Notes: a model not told the origin generated them from the letters alone. A stretch of DNA of 26,230 nt from Haloarculaceae archaeon (GCA_018609945.1 JAHENO010000037.1:1-26230); one strand, 5' to 3'; shown: positions 1 to 8,441, numbered from the stretch's first letter. Numbers and translations are program-made.

Positions 1-902
1 CACTCGACGGGGCGGTCTACGAGGAGGACGCCTGGCAGCTCGAATTCGACGACATCGACAAGAATCTCGTCTTTCTGCGCGCGGACGGCACCTCGCTGTA
101 CACGACACGTGACCTCGCCCACCACGAGTGGAAGTTCGAGCACTTCGACCGGGCGGTGACCGTCCTCGGCGAGGACCACAAACTCCAGGCCGACCAGCTG
201 GACGCGGCGCTTTCGATGCTCGGTCACGACACCGACAGGCTCGAATCGATCCACTACTCCTGGGTGACACTCCCCGACGGCGGGATGAGTACCCGCGAGG
301 GGACCGGCATCGACCTCGACGACCTGCTGGACGAGGCGATCGATCGGGCACGCGAGGAGGTCGAGACGCGCCTCGGCGACCGGATCCGCGACGACGACCT
401 CGACGAGGCCGATATCGAGCGCATCGCTCACCAGGTCGGTATCGGAGCGGTCCGGTACGACATCGTGGCCAAACAGCCCTCGAAGGGCATCACCTTCGAG
501 TGGGAGGACGCGCTTGACTTCGAGGCCCAGAGCGCCCCCTACGTTCAGTACGCCCACGCCCGGGCGTGTGGCATCCTCGCTGAGGCCCGCGCGGCCGGCC
601 ACGAGATTCCGACCGACGTCGACCCCGCTACCCTGGAGGCCCCCGAGGCACGGGACCTGATTCGGACGGTCGCGACGTTCCCCGCGGCTATCGAGGAGGC
701 CGCCGACGAACTCCGCCCCCACGTCGTCGCGACCTACACGCGGCAGTTCGCGGAGGCGTTCAACGCATTCTACAGGGAGTGTCGGGTCCTCGACGCGCCA
801 GCCGAAACCCGGGCGTCGCGGCTGGCTGTCGTCGTCGCCGCGCGGAACACGGTGGCGAACGCGCTGGACGCGCTCGGCATCGAGGCACCGGAGTCGATGT
901 AG
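1..902 (+). CDS. argS: Arginyl-tRNA synthetase, C-terminal part (cut by window start)
   Basis: Class I aminoacyl-tRNA synthetase that charges tRNA-Arg in the cytoplasm. The frame is open from base 3, so the protein enters the window without its N-terminus; about 299 residues are visible. Seen: the ArgS motif TTRDLAHHEWKF near base 105, then VLGEDHKLQADQL, then GGMSTREGTGI as the KMSKS-equivalent loop, and a C-terminal DALR-type anticodon-binding domain with APYVQYAHAR. The stop is at 900-902. The N-terminal HIGH motif must lie upstream of the window. The next gene converges on it 36 bases downstream. No defect is visible in the part present. Confidence 0.96.
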   Translation, partial: LDGAVYEEDAWQLEFDDIDKNLVFLRADGTSLYTTRDLAHHEWKFEHFDRAVTVLGEDHKLQADQLDAALSMLGHDTDRLESIHYSWVTLPDGGMSTREGTGIDLDDLLDEAIDRAREEVETRLGDRIRDDDLDEADIERIAHQVGIGAVRYDIVAKQPSKGITFEWEDALDFEAQSAPYVQYAHARACGILAEARAAGHEIPTDVDPATLEAPEARDLIRTVATFPAAIEEAADELRPHVVATYTRQFAEAFNAFYRECRVLDAPAETRASRLAVVVAARNTVANALDALGIEAPESM

Positions 903-938
903 ATCGCACGGCAGGGCTGGAAGGGCCCGACGGGACAG

Positions 939-1664
939 TCACTCCGTCAGGTCGGCCTCGGTCAGCGCCTCGTTGAGGTCAGCCCGCACGCGCTCACCGA
1001 GATTCCGATCCCGCGCCGTCGTCACGACGCGGTTCTCCTGGACGCTGGACCCATCGCGCACCAGCAGGCGGACGTTCCCGTTGTCGTCGGCGCGCGTGGC
1101 TTTCGCGCGCAGGCCCGACCGCGAGCCCGACCCGCCGGCGTCGATGGGTCCCGGAATGATCTTCTTGACGTGGGGGTGTTCCGCGACGGCTTCGAGGGCC
1201 TGCCAGCCCTGCCGACCGCCGATGAGCGTCGAATGAGAGCCGCCCAGTTTCTCCGCTGCCGTGGCCTCGACGACCTCGAGCGGGGACTCTCCGCGACCCT
1301 CGAGGACCTGCTCGACGGGGTCCTCGGCATCCACGCGGTAGAAATCGTGGCGGAGCTGTGCCCGGACCGCCCGGAGGACGGGGCGCTCGCCCGTCGCGTA
1401 CACCTCCTCCGGACGTTTGCGGCGGACCTCGTCTGCGATCTTCCCCGCGTAGTTGCGCAGTTGTGCGACGGTGCGCTCGCTGTCGTCCGGTTCGGGGGTC
1501 GTGGTGACGATCCGCTGTCCCCTGACCGTCTCGTCGTCCAGGGTCGTCACAGTCGCACGCTGGCTGCCGAGTTCCAGCACCACCGTGTCGGCGTTTGCCG
1601 TCCGACAGACCAGGCAGTAATCACCCGGCCTGTCGAGGGGCGAGGCACACTGCCGACACTCCAT
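939..1664 (-). CDS. Zinc-ribbon DUF2103-type protein
   Basis: About 241 residues. The N-terminus is a compact zinc ribbon (C3, C6, C17, C20). A longer basic/acidic region follows with the conserved-looking stretches GGSHSTLIGGRQGWQALEAV and HPHVKKIIPGPI. From memory this matches the archaeal DUF2103 family, described only as predicted metal-binding; no biochemical role is claimed. The frame is open further upstream, but the ATG at 1664 is chosen because the ribbon begins two residues later and an archaeal promoter-like TTTATCC lies about 27 bases upstream. The extra upstream codons would fall inside the palindromic element at 1705-1786. It is convergent with argS. Confidence 0.8.
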   Translation of the reverse strand: MECRQCASPLDRPGDYCLVCRTANADTVVLELGSQRATVTTLDDETVRGQRIVTTTPEPDDSERTVAQLRNYAGKIADEVRRKRPEEVYATGERPVLRAVRAQLRHDFYRVDAEDPVEQVLEGRGESPLEVVEATAAEKLGGSHSTLIGGRQGWQALEAVAEHPHVKKIIPGPIDAGGSGSRSGLRAKATRADDNGNVRLLVRDGSSVQENRVVTTARDRNLGERVRADLNEALTEADLTE

Positions 1665-1704
1665 ACCGGACCTAGCCGGGATTCGGGGATAAACGACGCG
1701 TTTC

Positions 1705-1786
1705 ATAATGACTGCTGTAGCTATGTTCCAGGTCGACCGCACGACTCCGGGCGGTCGATCCGGTACTGAACGACAGCAGTCAGTAT
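1705..1786. repeat. 82-bp palindromic element, copy 1
   Basis: Starts ATAATGACTGCTGT (1705-1718) and ends ACAGCAGTCAGTAT (1773-1786), an inverted repeat with one mismatch. The inner part is also partly self-complementary (GTCGACCGC against GCGGTCGAT), so the whole unit can fold as one long imperfect hairpin. It is about 90 percent identical to the reverse complement of 24374-24455 (8 differences in 82, counted by eye). It fills the gap between the truD 3' end and the DUF2103 gene, and its last base is the first base of the truD stop codon. No transposase is present. It could be a MITE-like element or a repeated terminator. Confidence 0.85.
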
Positions 1787-3171
1787 CAGAGACTCCCCGG
1801 GTCGCTCTTCAGGTACTCGCGCAGCAGGACCGTCGCGTACGAGCCACGAGGCAACGCGAACGAGAACGTGAGGGGGGCCCGCGAGACACGAAGGTCGGTC
1901 CTGACGAGGATCGCACGCCGGGTTCCCTCGGAGTGGAACTCCCCCGGACGGTCGAAGTCGGCCGGCTCGACCCCGACGTCATCGAGAACCTGGCGCTCGA
2001 TGTCGCCTGGCTCACCGTCACCGAGATCCGTCTCGGTGCCGACGAGCGGGGCGGTGACGAACGCACGCCCGCGCTCGCAGTGGCGGCGGACCGCCCGGAG
2101 GCGGCCCTCGGTGACTCGCTGGGTCCGATCCGTGTCGGGAACCGTGAGCCCGTCCGGCGCGTCGACGTCGACGAAACAGACCACGTCGCCAGCCACCGGT
2201 TCGGCGAACGGCAGTCCCCTCGAGAGTCGCTCCGAGAGGATCCGATTGAACACGTACGACTGGGCGGCGTTGACGAACAGTTGCTGGAGGTTGGTCGGCA
2301 CCGCCTCGAGGGCCTGCCGGAAATCGGCTGGCCGGTCATCGCCCGCGGAGAGACGGTGCAACATCGCCCGCTCGTATCCGAGATGTCCTGGATACCGCTC
2401 CAGTGCAGCCTGCCAGTCGGGGGTCCCCGCGTCGAACTGTTCGTCGGCGAACGCGCGGGCTCGTCGCGTCCCCTCGGGTTCGTGTTCGCCGGGACAACCG
2501 ACGTACGCGCGCACTGCCCCGCGCCAGTCCCCGCGCACGACCGCGAGTCCCACCTCGTGTGTCACGGGGCGGAGACTCCCGAAGCGCTGCTGGCCGAAGT
2601 AGTTGGGGACGGCGACTGTCACCGGCGCCGATCGACCTGCCGGCGAGCCAGTGTCCCCGTTCCCGTCGGGACTTCGGCCGGCGAAGGCCTGCAGATCGGC
2701 TGTGACGGCGTCGACCTTCTCCGGCCGGTCGGGGCCCCGGACCGTCACCTCGAAGGCGTTGCCCGCGAGGTCGCCGAAGAGAATCGGGCGGCCAGTCCGC
2801 CCGACTACTTCGATGTCGGCGTCAGAGAGGTCCGGGAGGTCGTCGGCGTCGATTCCGTCGACGGAGAACAGCTGTGTCGTGACGGCGCGTTTGTCCTTCG
2901 TGCCCGCCCAGGAGACGCGCTCCCTGGAGATGCCGAGTCGGTCCGACAGTGCGCCCGCGAAGTCGTTGGTGTCCCAGTCACGGAGCGTCGCCCGTATCAG
3001 CAGGTGTGGGTACGCGGCGGGGTCGGCGTCGACCGGTTGGGCCTCGAACCACTCGCGTTCGCGCACCCGGAAGTCGGCGGGCTGCTCGCGCAGGCTGCCG
3101 CCGACGCCAGGGGCGTCGCTGACGTAGTAGCCGATGCCGACCGCGCGCTCTCTTGGGTGGGACTCGCGCAT
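1786..3171 (-). CDS. truD: tRNA pseudouridine synthase TruD
   Basis: Converts a specific uridine in tRNA to pseudouridine (U13 in the bacterial family; archaeal substrate position inferred). 461 residues, usual for haloarchaeal TruD. Seen: the catalytic motif GTKDKRAVTTQ with the presumed nucleophile Asp93, the NYFGQQRFGS motif, and LFVNAAQSYVFNRIL in the TruD-specific insertion. The start at 3171 follows a minus-strand CACTTTATCGG box about 30 bases upstream, so the gene probably has its own promoter although it lies behind psmB in the same direction. The TGA stop overlaps the last base of the palindromic element at 1705-1786. Confidence 0.95.
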   Translation of the reverse strand: MRESHPRERAVGIGYYVSDAPGVGGSLREQPADFRVREREWFEAQPVDADPAAYPHLLIRATLRDWDTNDFAGALSDRLGISRERVSWAGTKDKRAVTTQLFSVDGIDADDLPDLSDADIEVVGRTGRPILFGDLAGNAFEVTVRGPDRPEKVDAVTADLQAFAGRSPDGNGDTGSPAGRSAPVTVAVPNYFGQQRFGSLRPVTHEVGLAVVRGDWRGAVRAYVGCPGEHEPEGTRRARAFADEQFDAGTPDWQAALERYPGHLGYERAMLHRLSAGDDRPADFRQALEAVPTNLQQLFVNAAQSYVFNRILSERLSRGLPFAEPVAGDVVCFVDVDAPDGLTVPDTDRTQRVTEGRLRAVRRHCERGRAFVTAPLVGTETDLGDGEPGDIERQVLDDVGVEPADFDRPGEFHSEGTRRAILVRTDLRVSRAPLTFSFALPRGSYATVLLREYLKSDPGSL

Positions 3172-3233
3172 CCGGATACACGGGGTTCGTCGGCTGGCCG
3201 ATAAAGTGTCCGGGTTCGTCTCCCGGCGGTGGC

Positions 3234-3938
3234 CTACAGCAATTCCTCGGCGTCGTCGTACTCCTCGATATCGACGCCGTCCTCGGTGACGGTCGCCAGG
3301 ACCAGCCCGTTACCGGACCCGGTGTCGCGCTCGGTGGCCGCGTGGACTGCGCGGGCCGCCAGCGTCTCTGCCTCCCCGATGGAGATGGCGGGGTCGTACT
3401 CACCTTCGAGGGTTCCGTGGGCCAATTGCATGCCACTGCCGGTGACAGTGTAGTCGTCGGCCATCACGCCGCCGGCGGGGTCGATGCTGTAGACGTGCGA
3501 GCCCTCGTCGTCGACACCACCGAGGATGGGATTGATGGCGAAGAAGGGACCGCCACGCGCGAAGTTGCCCGCGAGCGTCGCCAGCGCGTCGATGGAGAGT
3601 GGCTCGTCCCGTCGTTTCTCGGTCAGACTCGCCTCGGCACGCAGCGACCGGACGAACGACTGGGCCCCGCCGACCGACCCGACGAGCGTCAGCACCGCGG
3701 TCGGGTGGATCTGCTCGACTTTCACGACGTTTTTGTTCGAGACGAACCGGCCACCGAGGCTGGCCCGGCGGTCGGTGCCCACGACCACGCCGTCCTCGGT
3801 CGTGATGCCGACGGTCGTGGTGCCGGTCTTCGCGACCGAATCCGCGTCGGGGGCCGTCTGGTCGTCCGTCTCCCGGAACGACGCCAGTTCCGGCTCGTAG
3901 GGGTCGCGACTCGTCCGCCCCCCTGGGATGTCAGTCAT
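3234..3938 (-). CDS. psmB: 20S proteasome beta subunit
   Basis: Catalytic subunit of the archaeal 20S proteasome, an N-terminal threonine protease acting in the central chamber. 234 residues. A propeptide of about 39 residues ends in AKTG, and the mature chain should start at Thr40 (TTTVGITT). The Asp and Lys usually found downstream in the active site appear in GTDRRAS and SNKNVVK. The gene starts inside the psmA stop (ATGA overlap at 3935-3938), which implies translational coupling and matched expression of the two subunits. Confidence 0.97.
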   Translation of the reverse strand: MTDIPGGRTSRDPYEPELASFRETDDQTAPDADSVAKTGTTTVGITTEDGVVVGTDRRASLGGRFVSNKNVVKVEQIHPTAVLTLVGSVGGAQSFVRSLRAEASLTEKRRDEPLSIDALATLAGNFARGGPFFAINPILGGVDDEGSHVYSIDPAGGVMADDYTVTGSGMQLAHGTLEGEYDPAISIGEAETLAARAVHAATERDTGSGNGLVLATVTEDGVDIEEYDDAEELL

Positions 3939-4669
3939 GCCTCGTCACCCCCGATATCGGTCTCCTCGAGGTGGGCCGCAATCTCATCCGCAGGGAGCGT
4001 CCGGAACTGCTCGGATTCGGTGTCGACCGTCGCGACCTCGACGCTGTCGGCGTCGATACCGTTCTGTACCTGTCCCAGCGCGCCCAGCGCGAGCGTGACC
4101 CCGCCCGCGAGGTCCATCTCCGGGTCGTACTCCGCTTCGAGGAACGACCGGATCTCGTCGCTGCCACCGCCGACCGCGGTTGCCTGCCACTCGTAGGGCG
4201 TTCCCGAGGGATCAGTCTCGAAGAGGCGGGGCTCGCCGTTCTCGATGCCGCCCACCAGGAGCGCCACCCCGAAGGGGCGGGCGCCGCCAGTCTGCGTGTA
4301 CTGCTGGACGTGGTCGGTCAGCGTCTTCGTCAGCGCTTCGACGCCGACGGGCTGGCCGTACCGGAGGTGCTCGACCTGTGCCTCCTGGCGGGCGATGTCA
4401 ACGAGTTTGCGGGCGTCCGCGACGTGGCCCGCGCTCCCGACGCCGATGTGGTCGTCGACGGCGTGTATCTTCTCGATGCTCTCCCGTTCGATCAGCGGCG
4501 AGCGCGTCTGCCTGTTCGCTGCCAGCACCACGCCGTCGGCCGTCCTGACGCCGACGCTCGCGCTGCCGCGCTCGACGGCCTCCCGGGCGTACTCCACCTG
4601 GTAGAGCCGCCCGTCCGGCGAGAAGATGGTGATACCTCGGTCGTATGCCTGCTGTTGGTTGTCCTGCAT
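3935..4669 (-). CDS. psmA: 20S proteasome alpha subunit
   Basis: Structural outer-ring subunit that gates the 20S proteasome and docks ATPase partners such as PAN. 244 residues. The alpha-type N-terminal signature is clear: YDRGITIFSPDGRLYQVEYA followed by REAVERGSASVGV. The C-terminus is acidic. It is the first gene of a psmA-psmB operon and overlaps psmB by four bases. A good TATA box lies at 4729-4736, and a dyad lies between it and the start codon. Confidence 0.97.
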   Translation of the reverse strand: MQDNQQQAYDRGITIFSPDGRLYQVEYAREAVERGSASVGVRTADGVVLAANRQTRSPLIERESIEKIHAVDDHIGVGSAGHVADARKLVDIARQEAQVEHLRYGQPVGVEALTKTLTDHVQQYTQTGGARPFGVALLVGGIENGEPRLFETDPSGTPYEWQATAVGGGSDEIRSFLEAEYDPEMDLAGGVTLALGALGQVQNGIDADSVEVATVDTESEQFRTLPADEIAAHLEETDIGGDEA

Positions 4670-4699
4670 GGGGGTCTGTGTCTTCGCTGTCGATTGTCG

Positions 4700-4736
4700 C
4701 CTTACTCACCTCTGGTAAGGGATTATAGTATATAAA
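4700..4736 (-). promoter_or_regulatory. psmAB promoter: TATA box plus dyad near the transcription start
   Basis: Read on the minus strand, TTTATATA (4736-4729) is a strong haloarchaeal TATA box. Transcription would start near 4706, leaving a leader of about 37 bases before the psmA ATG. The perfect inverted repeat CCTTAC-N9-GTAAGG (4700-4705 and 4715-4720) lies between the TATA box and the expected start, where a bound repressor would block polymerase. That it is an operator is inference. Confidence 0.5.
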
Positions 4737-4770
4737 TATTCTGGAGCTTGCTAGCAGCGGTCACGACCGG

Positions 4771-5109
4771 TCAGTACAGTGGGAGATCGCCAGTGACGCT
4801 GTCGACGCGGTCGTCCTCGGCGGGGCCGACCGCGAGTGTGGTGACCGTGCCGGGGTCGAGTTGCGTGTGGCCGGCGTCGCGGACGACAGCGTGTGGGAGA
4901 CCCTCGATTTCGGCCCTGTCGGCGAGTTCGAACAGTCGAGACTCGCCGTCGACACGGAGGACGACCTTCTTCTGGCCGTCCCCTTTCCAGGCCGATCGCG
5001 TCCGGTCGTCCGCGTCCTCGTAGGCCATCAGGGAGGCATGTGCGACCTGCGCGGCCAGTTTTCCCTCGCCCATCCCCAGGTCAGCGCGGGCGACGATCGC
5101 CTGCTTCAT
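4771..5109 (-). CDS. pth2: Peptidyl-tRNA hydrolase, archaeal type (Pth2)
   Basis: Releases tRNA from prematurely dropped peptidyl-tRNA. 112 residues, the usual length of the archaeal/eukaryotic Pth2 family. Seen: MKQAIVARADLGMGEGKLAAQVAHA, which is the family N-terminus with the conserved lysine after GEG, then GQKKVVLRV, and the C-terminal DAGHTQLDPGT motif. The ATG at 5109 is chosen because the family begins with this methionine-lysine; earlier in-frame codons lack family character. A minus-strand TGATTTGTG box about 27 bases upstream suggests a leaderless mRNA. It is divergent from the Yip1-like gene. Confidence 0.95.
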   Translation of the reverse strand: MKQAIVARADLGMGEGKLAAQVAHASLMAYEDADDRTRSAWKGDGQKKVVLRVDGESRLFELADRAEIEGLPHAVVRDAGHTQLDPGTVTTLAVGPAEDDRVDSVTGDLPLY

Positions 5110-5205
5110 GGGTGACCCTCGGCGGGCCGGACACAAATCACTGCCCATCGCTGGGCTCGTCCCGCGAAGACAGATACAAACGATCGCACGTCAGACGGGA
5201 ACAGT

Positions 5206-5856
5206 ATGCCCTCCAGCCGTGTGTTCGTGACACTCCTGCGGTTACTGGTGTTCCCAGAGTTGTTCTTCGACGATCGGACACCGCGACTGGGTGTTGTCGG
5301 GCGGGTGGTGGCCGCCGTTGCGTTCCTGCAGGGGGCCCTCACTGTCGGCCTCACCGGGCTGGTCGCCCTTCGCTTGGCAATGGTCTCCGATACTACCGAC
5401 CTGGCTGGTGCGTTCGACCTCGTGGGGACTGCAACGCTCGGTGACGCAGTCGTCGTGGCCCTGCTCGTGGTCGTGAACTGGCTGGTGGTCGGTCTCTTGC
5501 TCCACGTCGTCGCCTGGCTCTTCGACTCGGACGGGTCAGTCCGGGAGACGCTGTACGTCGTGGGCTGGTCGTCCCCCGTGGCGGTGCTCTCGCCGTTGGT
5601 TGCTGGGGTCGTAGTCGCCCTCTCGCGTCCCGAATCCCAGCCCTGGGATGGTGCAGGCGACCAGCTCGGCGTCCTCGTTGGCAACGCCGTCGGGGTCGGG
5701 CTCCTCGTGGCGATAGTCGTGCTATGCTGGCAAGGGTACATCTGGATCGCTGGACTGGAAGCGACACACGGGATTAGCCGGGAGACGGCGTCGAAGGCGT
5801 CAGTCGTGACGGTCGTTCTCGTGGGGCTGCTCGGATTGCTCGTCGTCGCGTCCTGA
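5206..5856 (+). CDS. Yip1-like multi-pass membrane protein
   Basis: 216 residues with about five hydrophobic segments (roughly 28-58, 84-105, 122-140, 158-183 and 196-215). The layout resembles Yip1-domain membrane proteins common in haloarchaea, including the polar turn YIWIAGLEATHGISRETASK before the last helix. Function is unknown. The ATG at 5206 lies about 30 bases after a GATACAAAC box. It is divergent from pth2 and followed by dcd after 55 bases; dcd appears to have its own promoter. Confidence 0.7.
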   Translation: MPSSRVFVTLLRLLVFPELFFDDRTPRLGVVGRVVAAVAFLQGALTVGLTGLVALRLAMVSDTTDLAGAFDLVGTATLGDAVVVALLVVVNWLVVGLLLHVVAWLFDSDGSVRETLYVVGWSSPVAVLSPLVAGVVVALSRPESQPWDGAGDQLGVLVGNAVGVGLLVAIVVLCWQGYIWIAGLEATHGISRETASKASVVTVVLVGLLGLLVVAS

Positions 5857-5911
5857 GTACCACTGCCAGTGCAACCGGGGATTTTACCACGACTGGCCGG
5901 CTCCTACCGGT

Positions 5912-6499
5912 ATGATACTCTCGGACGCGGACATCGCCCGGCGACTCGAGGAGGGCGATCTGGCCATCGAACCCCTCGACGACCCGGAGTTACAGATCCA
6001 GCCAGCCAGCGTCGACCTCCGCCTGGGCCGGTCGTTTCTGGAGTTCCAGCACGCCAACATCGCCTGCATCCATCCGGAGAGCGAACAGGAGACCGAGGAG
6101 TACGTCGAAGAGACCACCGTCCCCAGGGACGGCGAGTACGTTCTACACCCGGGCGATTTCGTCCTCGGGACAACCCGCGAGCGCGTCGAGATACCGGCGG
6201 ACCTCATCGCGCACGTCGAAGGTCGGTCCTCGCTGGGCCGGCTCGCGGTCGTGGTCCACGCGACAGCCGGCCTGTGCGATCCCGGGTACCGCGGCCAGAT
6301 CACGCTCGAACTCTCGAATCTCGGTCGCGCGCCCGTCGCACTCACACCGGGGATGCGCATCTCGCAGTTGACCTTTACCGAACTGTCCTCGCCCGCCGAA
6401 CGGCCCTACGGAGCAGATCGTGGGTCGAAGTACCAGGACCAGTCGGGTCCCCAGGCGTCGAAAATAGAGGGGGACAGAGAGTTCGGGGGTGACCAGTAA
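5912..6499 (+). CDS. dcd: dCTP deaminase
   Basis: Deaminates dCTP towards dUTP for thymidylate synthesis; some archaeal members also hydrolyse dUTP, which cannot be decided from sequence alone. 195 residues. Seen: MILSDADIARRL at the N-terminus, QPASVDLRLG, the nucleotide-binding loop EGRSSLGRL (about 103-111) and the catalytic region GYRGQITLELSN with Glu133. A GGATTTTACC box about 27 bases before the ATG implies a leaderless transcript. The next gene begins 4 bases after the stop. Confidence 0.94.
   Translation: MILSDADIARRLEEGDLAIEPLDDPELQIQPASVDLRLGRSFLEFQHANIACIHPESEQETEEYVEETTVPRDGEYVLHPGDFVLGTTRERVEIPADLIAHVEGRSSLGRLAVVVHATAGLCDPGYRGQITLELSNLGRAPVALTPGMRISQLTFTELSSPAERPYGADRGSKYQDQSGPQASKIEGDREFGGDQ
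6485..6492 (+). promoter_or_regulatory. Shine-Dalgarno-like site deciding the HTH-ThiN start
   Basis: GGGGGTGA resembles the haloarchaeal anti-SD complement GGAGGTGA and is 11 bases upstream of the ATG at 6504. It covers the alternative GTG at 6489, which argues against that start. It lies within the end of dcd, as expected for a downstream operon gene. Confidence 0.5.
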
Positions 6500-6503
6500 C
6501 GCC

Positions 6504-7406
6504 ATGAAGTTCGTCGAAGAGATCGTCGTCGAGGAGTTCCTGCCGACCTTCAGATCGTTGCTGGCCGAGGCACTCCGCGAGCGGGGGCTCACCCAGAACG
6601 AGGTGGCGGACCTGCTCGGAATCAGCCAGAGTGCCGTCTCGAAGTACGTCCACGGCGAAGTCGAGCGCAACGACCGCCTGCTCGAGAGCGATAGCATCCG
6701 GGAACTGGTCGACCGCCTGGCCGACGGGCTCGCGGAGGGACGCGTCTCGCCGGTCGAGGCACTCATCGAGACGGAGGTACTCGTCCGCGAACTGGAACAG
6801 GGCGGCGCTATCGCCGACCTCCACGCAGAGGCTGTCCCCGACCTCGCGGCCTACGAGGACGCCTTCTCGGTCCACGACCCGGACAGCCGCCTGCGGGCGG
6901 CCGGTCGAGTCAGAGCGTCCGTGCGCCGGGGACTACGGATCGTCGAGAACACCGAGGGCTTTGCCGGGCTGATCCCGGCGGTCGGCTCGAATCTCGTCGA
7001 GGCCCTCTCCGACGCCGAGACCATCGAGGACGTGGCGGGCGTGCCTGGCCGCATCCTCGCGGTGCGCGGGCGGCCCACCATCCCCGGCGAACCCGAGTTC
7101 GGCGTGAGCCAGCACGTCGCGACCGTCCTGCTGACTGCCAGGGCGGCCGGCAGCGACGCTCGCGGAGCCTTGAATCTCCGGTACGACCCGGATACGGTCG
7201 CCGCTCTCGAGTCGGCCGGCCTTGTAGCCGTCGAGTTCGACCCCAGGACTGATCTCGAGGAGGCGCTGCCCGCCGCGCTCGCGGAGGCCCCGGACGCCGA
7301 GGTGCTCTACCAGACCGGGGCGATGGGCATCGAACCCATCGTGTACGTGCTGGGCCCCGACGCGCCGACGGTCGCCGAACGGGTCCGCGCCGTCGCCCAT
7401 GGGTAG
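6504..7406 (+). CDS. HTH-ThiN domain protein, likely ThiR-type thiamine regulator
   Basis: About 300 residues. The N-terminal Xre-like helix-turn-helix (LTQNEVADLLGISQSAVSKY, roughly residues 25-44) is followed by a C-terminal ThiN-like domain (thiamine-phosphate synthase fold, from about 135), with GFAGLIPAVGSNLVEAL and EFGVSQHVATVLL. In archaea this architecture is described as the thiamine-responsive regulator ThiR; a remaining enzymatic role is possible. The ATG at 6504 is preferred over an in-frame GTG at 6489: GGGGGTGA (6485-6492) sits 11 bases before the ATG, and the family starts MKFVEE. It overlaps the following methyltransferase by 8 bases. Confidence 0.8.
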   Translation: MKFVEEIVVEEFLPTFRSLLAEALRERGLTQNEVADLLGISQSAVSKYVHGEVERNDRLLESDSIRELVDRLADGLAEGRVSPVEALIETEVLVRELEQGGAIADLHAEAVPDLAAYEDAFSVHDPDSRLRAAGRVRASVRRGLRIVENTEGFAGLIPAVGSNLVEALSDAETIEDVAGVPGRILAVRGRPTIPGEPEFGVSQHVATVLLTARAAGSDARGALNLRYDPDTVAALESAGLVAVEFDPRTDLEEALPAALAEAPDAEVLYQTGAMGIEPIVYVLGPDAPTVAERVRAVAHG

Positions 7407-8046
7407 CCGGTCGTTCTACGGGCGGTGGGCCGGCCTCTACGACGCGCTGGCCGGGCTGCCCGGCGTGTGCTCCTGGCGCGAGCAGGCGGCCGACGCGCTC
7501 TCGCCCTCGGCCGGGGACACCGTCGTCGAGATGGGCTGTGGCACCGGCGCGAACGTCCCGTCTCTGCGCCAGGGTGTCGGTGCGGAGGGACGGGTAGTGG
7601 GCGTCGACGTGACCCGCGAAATGGTCGAGCGGGCCCGGCGCCACGACGACCGGGCGGGACACAACGTTCACTACCTCCAGGGCGACGCAGCGCGCCCGCC
7701 GGTCGCGAGCGCGGACGCACTCCTGGCGACGTTCGTCGTCGGCATCTTCGACGAACCGGGAGCGGTCGTCCGGCGGTGGTGTGACCTCGTCGGACCGGGA
7801 GGACGCCTGGCGCTGATGAACTTCCAGCGGAGCGACCGGTGGCTCGCCGGCCCGGTGAACCTCGCGTTCGAGGCGTTCGTCCGGGTCTCGGCGCCCGGGG
7901 GCCGTCTCTCGCGTTCCTCGCAGGCGGCCGCCTTCGAGCGGCGCGTCGACGCGGGGCGTCAGGCGCTCCGCGAACGGACCGAAGACACGCGCTTCGAGAC
8001 GTTCGCCGGGGGATACGTCGGATTGCTCTCCGGGCGCGTGGTCTGA
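7399..8046 (+). CDS. Class I SAM-dependent methyltransferase
   Basis: 215 residues, Methyltransf_11/25-like. Seen: motif I VVEMGCGTGANVPSL (about 42-56), the acidic end of strand 2 in VVGVDVTREMVERA, motif II-like YLQGDAARPPV, and post-motif VGPGGRLALMNF. The N-terminus FYGRWAGLYDALAG resembles UbiE/quinone- or lipid-modifying methyltransferases, but the substrate cannot be assigned. The ATG overlaps the stop of the HTH-ThiN gene (7399-7406), so the two are probably cotranslated; a link to thiamine is possible but unproven. Confidence 0.85.
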   Translation: MGSRSFYGRWAGLYDALAGLPGVCSWREQAADALSPSAGDTVVEMGCGTGANVPSLRQGVGAEGRVVGVDVTREMVERARRHDDRAGHNVHYLQGDAARPPVASADALLATFVVGIFDEPGAVVRRWCDLVGPGGRLALMNFQRSDRWLAGPVNLAFEAFVRVSAPGGRLSRSSQAAAFERRVDAGRQALRERTEDTRFETFAGGYVGLLSGRVV

Positions 8047-8135
8047 ACGGCGCCCTCGAATCCTCGGCTCGCGAGAGAGACCACCGGTGGACCTGCCCCG
8101 GGGCTTATTGTCCGTCCCCACAATCGCCTCCTTGT

Positions 8136-8441
8136 ATGATCGTTCTGCACGCTGCCGTTCCGATAGCGGCCGAGCACCGCGAGGACGCTCTGGAAACAAT
8201 CGAAGACCTGGTCGAAGACTCCCGCGCCGAGGAGGGGATGATCGACTACCGCGCGACGACGGACGTCGAGGACCCCAACACGGTCCGCTTTTTCGAGCAG
8301 TACGAGGACGAGGCGGCAATGCAGTCACACCTGGAGACCGACCACTACCTGGAGTTCGCGAGAGCGCTGCCCGACTGGCTGGCCGGCGAGCCGGAGGTTC
8401 TGAAATTCGAGGTGAGCGAGGCGACCGAACTCGACCTGTAA
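8136..8441 (+). CDS. ABM-domain putative monooxygenase (quinol monooxygenase-like)
   Basis: 101 residues, a single antibiotic-biosynthesis-monooxygenase (dimeric ferredoxin-like) domain. Seen: MIVLHAAVPIAAEHREDALE, EEGMIDYRATTDVEDPNTVRF, FFEQYEDEAAMQSHLETDHY and a closing beta strand EVLKFEVSEA. Members related to YgiN act on quinols or are of unknown role; the substrate is not predicted. The frame is open far upstream, but the ATG at 8136 starts the domain and follows a GCTTATTG box by about 27 bases, fitting a leaderless mRNA. The GNAT gene follows after 13 bases, so the two likely form an operon. Confidence 0.85.
   Translation: MIVLHAAVPIAAEHREDALETIEDLVEDSRAEEGMIDYRATTDVEDPNTVRFFEQYEDEAAMQSHLETDHYLEFARALPDWLAGEPEVLKFEVSEATELDL

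Noticed and set aside
1665..1742. Upstream extension of the DUF2103-type protein to position 1742.
   Set aside because: The added 26 residues are encoded partly by the palindromic element, and the same odd peptide appears at the other copy (24418), so it is an artefact of the repeat.
5859..5871. Small palindrome CACTG-C-CAGTG after the Yip1-like gene.
   Set aside because: Loop of one base and short arms; not convincing as a terminator.
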